Assembly: GCA_026389955.1 (NCBI GenBank)
Contig: JAPLGY010000279.1
Location: 1-8,566 of the forward strand
DNA: 8,566 nt
Source of the DNA: Caldilinea sp.
GTDB taxonomy: Bacteria > Chloroflexota > Anaerolineae > Caldilineales > Caldilineaceae
Direction of reading: 5' to 3'
Shown here piece after piece: positions 7,923 to 8,566 of this stretch (the first letter of the stretch is position 1; each line of letters starts with the position of its first letter). The notes under the pieces are model-generated. The model was given only the letters and a program-made list of their open reading frames with translations, did not search any database and was not told the origin of the DNA. Position numbers and translations under genes: made by a program.

Positions 7923-8566
7923 CTATACCAGCGTCAAGATCAAAGGCAGCGCATAGAGCAGCAGCCAGATCGTCAACGATACCACCACCGCCATCAGATA
8001 AACCTGTACTTGTCCGTTCTGGGTGTTGCGCAACACACTGCCTGCGCGATCCGAGACCCAGGCGACTGCGTTCACGAACCCGTCGATCACATACCGGTCA
8101 AAGCGGGCGCTGAGCTCAGCAACCCAGACTGCGATCCGGCCGATCGCATTGATCAGGGGGTCGATCACCCATACATCGTCGATCCAGTACATGAACTTGG
8201 CTGCCCCGCGGGTGAAGGCCAGCACAGTGTAGCTGTAGAACTCATCCACCCAGAATTTGCGATGCATCGCCCACCAGAGAGGTCCCAGCCAGCGGCGCAG
8301 TGGGTCAATTTTGCCTTCTGGCAGTCCATCTCGATAGACCAGATAGCCCAGCGCCAGGCCCCCCAACGAGACGGCAAAGGAGATCAGGAGCACCAACAGA
8401 TTGAATTCGGGGTGCGGTGATTTAAATTCGAGCAGTTCGATGTACGGTTCGAGCTGATGTTCGATCCAGTTGGGGAAAAGTGCACCCAACGCTGGAAAAT
8501 CGACTGGGATTCCAAACCAGCCCAGCACGACCACAAAGGGGGAGATCAACACCAACGGAAGCGTCA
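7923..8566 (-). CDS. nuoL: NADH-quinone oxidoreductase subunit L, C-terminal part (5' end outside window)
   Basis: This is the C-terminal 213 residues of the most distal antiporter-like subunit of complex I. The frame is open to the right edge (TLP precedes an internal TTG), so the start is outside. The visible part has a hydrophobic segment ([21 protein letters not shown]), then [15 protein letters not shown] at about 8264-8220, the typical 'K-Y/F-x-V-D-E-L/F-Y' region of NuoL. The long amphipathic stretch that becomes the lateral helix along the membrane arm follows, and then [20 protein letters not shown], the usual anchoring last helix. The stop is TAG at 7925-7923. The order nuoL-nuoM-nuoN is the standard end of a nuo operon. 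The 74 bases before nuoM contain its ribosome binding site and nothing else I recognise. Confidence 0.95.
   Translation of the reverse strand, partial: TLPLVLISPFVVVLGWFGIPVDFPALGALFPNWIEHQLEPYIELLEFKSPHPEFNLLVLLISFAVSLGGLALGYLVYRDGLPEGKIDPLRRWLGPLWWAMHRKFWVDEFYSYTVLAFTRGAAKFMYWIDDVWVIDPLINAIGRIAVWVAELSARFDRYVIDGFVNAVAWVSDRAGSVLRNTQNGQVQVYLMAVVVSLTIWLLLYALPLILTLV

Overview
The window looks like chromosomal sequence of a Chloroflexota bacterium, probably of the Anaerolineae/Caldilineae kind. This is inferred from the GC-rich coding, the style of the NuoL/M/N proteins and, above all, a secreted protein with a long Thr-Pro ('TATPTPT') stalk of the sort common in that phylum. I could not run a taxonomic search. 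Most of the window is ordinary housekeeping sequence. I see no mobile element, CRISPR array, tRNA or rRNA.

Layout from left to right. (1) 3-1127, + strand: the 3' part of a cupin protein resembling class I mannose-6-phosphate isomerase; its start lies outside the window. (2) 1128-1229: a short convergent intergenic region with several overlapping inverted repeats, one of which makes a plausible terminator for murE. (3) 2867-1230, - strand: a complete murE-type UDP-MurNAc-tripeptide synthetase. (4) 4601-2875, - strand: a cell-surface protein made of a signal peptide, a BNR/Asp-box beta-propeller, a Thr/Pro-rich stalk, five 12-residue repeats and a C-terminal membrane anchor. As written, it carries one frame break near 3606-3644. 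Its true stop codon lies inside the murE ribosome binding site, so the two genes look like a translationally coupled pair. (5) 4602-4761: a strong Rho-independent terminator for the genes to the right, and a candidate promoter very close to the propeller gene's start. (6) 6252-4762, 7848-6271 and 8566-7923, all - strand: nuoN, nuoM and the C-terminal part of nuoL, the end of a complex I operon transcribed right to left.

How they work together: NuoL, NuoM and NuoN are the three antiporter-like, proton-translocating membrane subunits of NADH:quinone oxidoreductase, and the perfect hairpin after nuoN ends that operon. The propeller gene and murE then form a separate unit pairing an envelope-anchored protein with a cytoplasmic peptidoglycan-precursor enzyme. 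The points most worth a second look are the frame break and the two long C homopolymers in the propeller gene, its stop/Shine-Dalgarno overlap with murE, the altered amino-acid-selecting motif in MurE, and the almost leaderless promoter. I found no convincing new multi-gene system.
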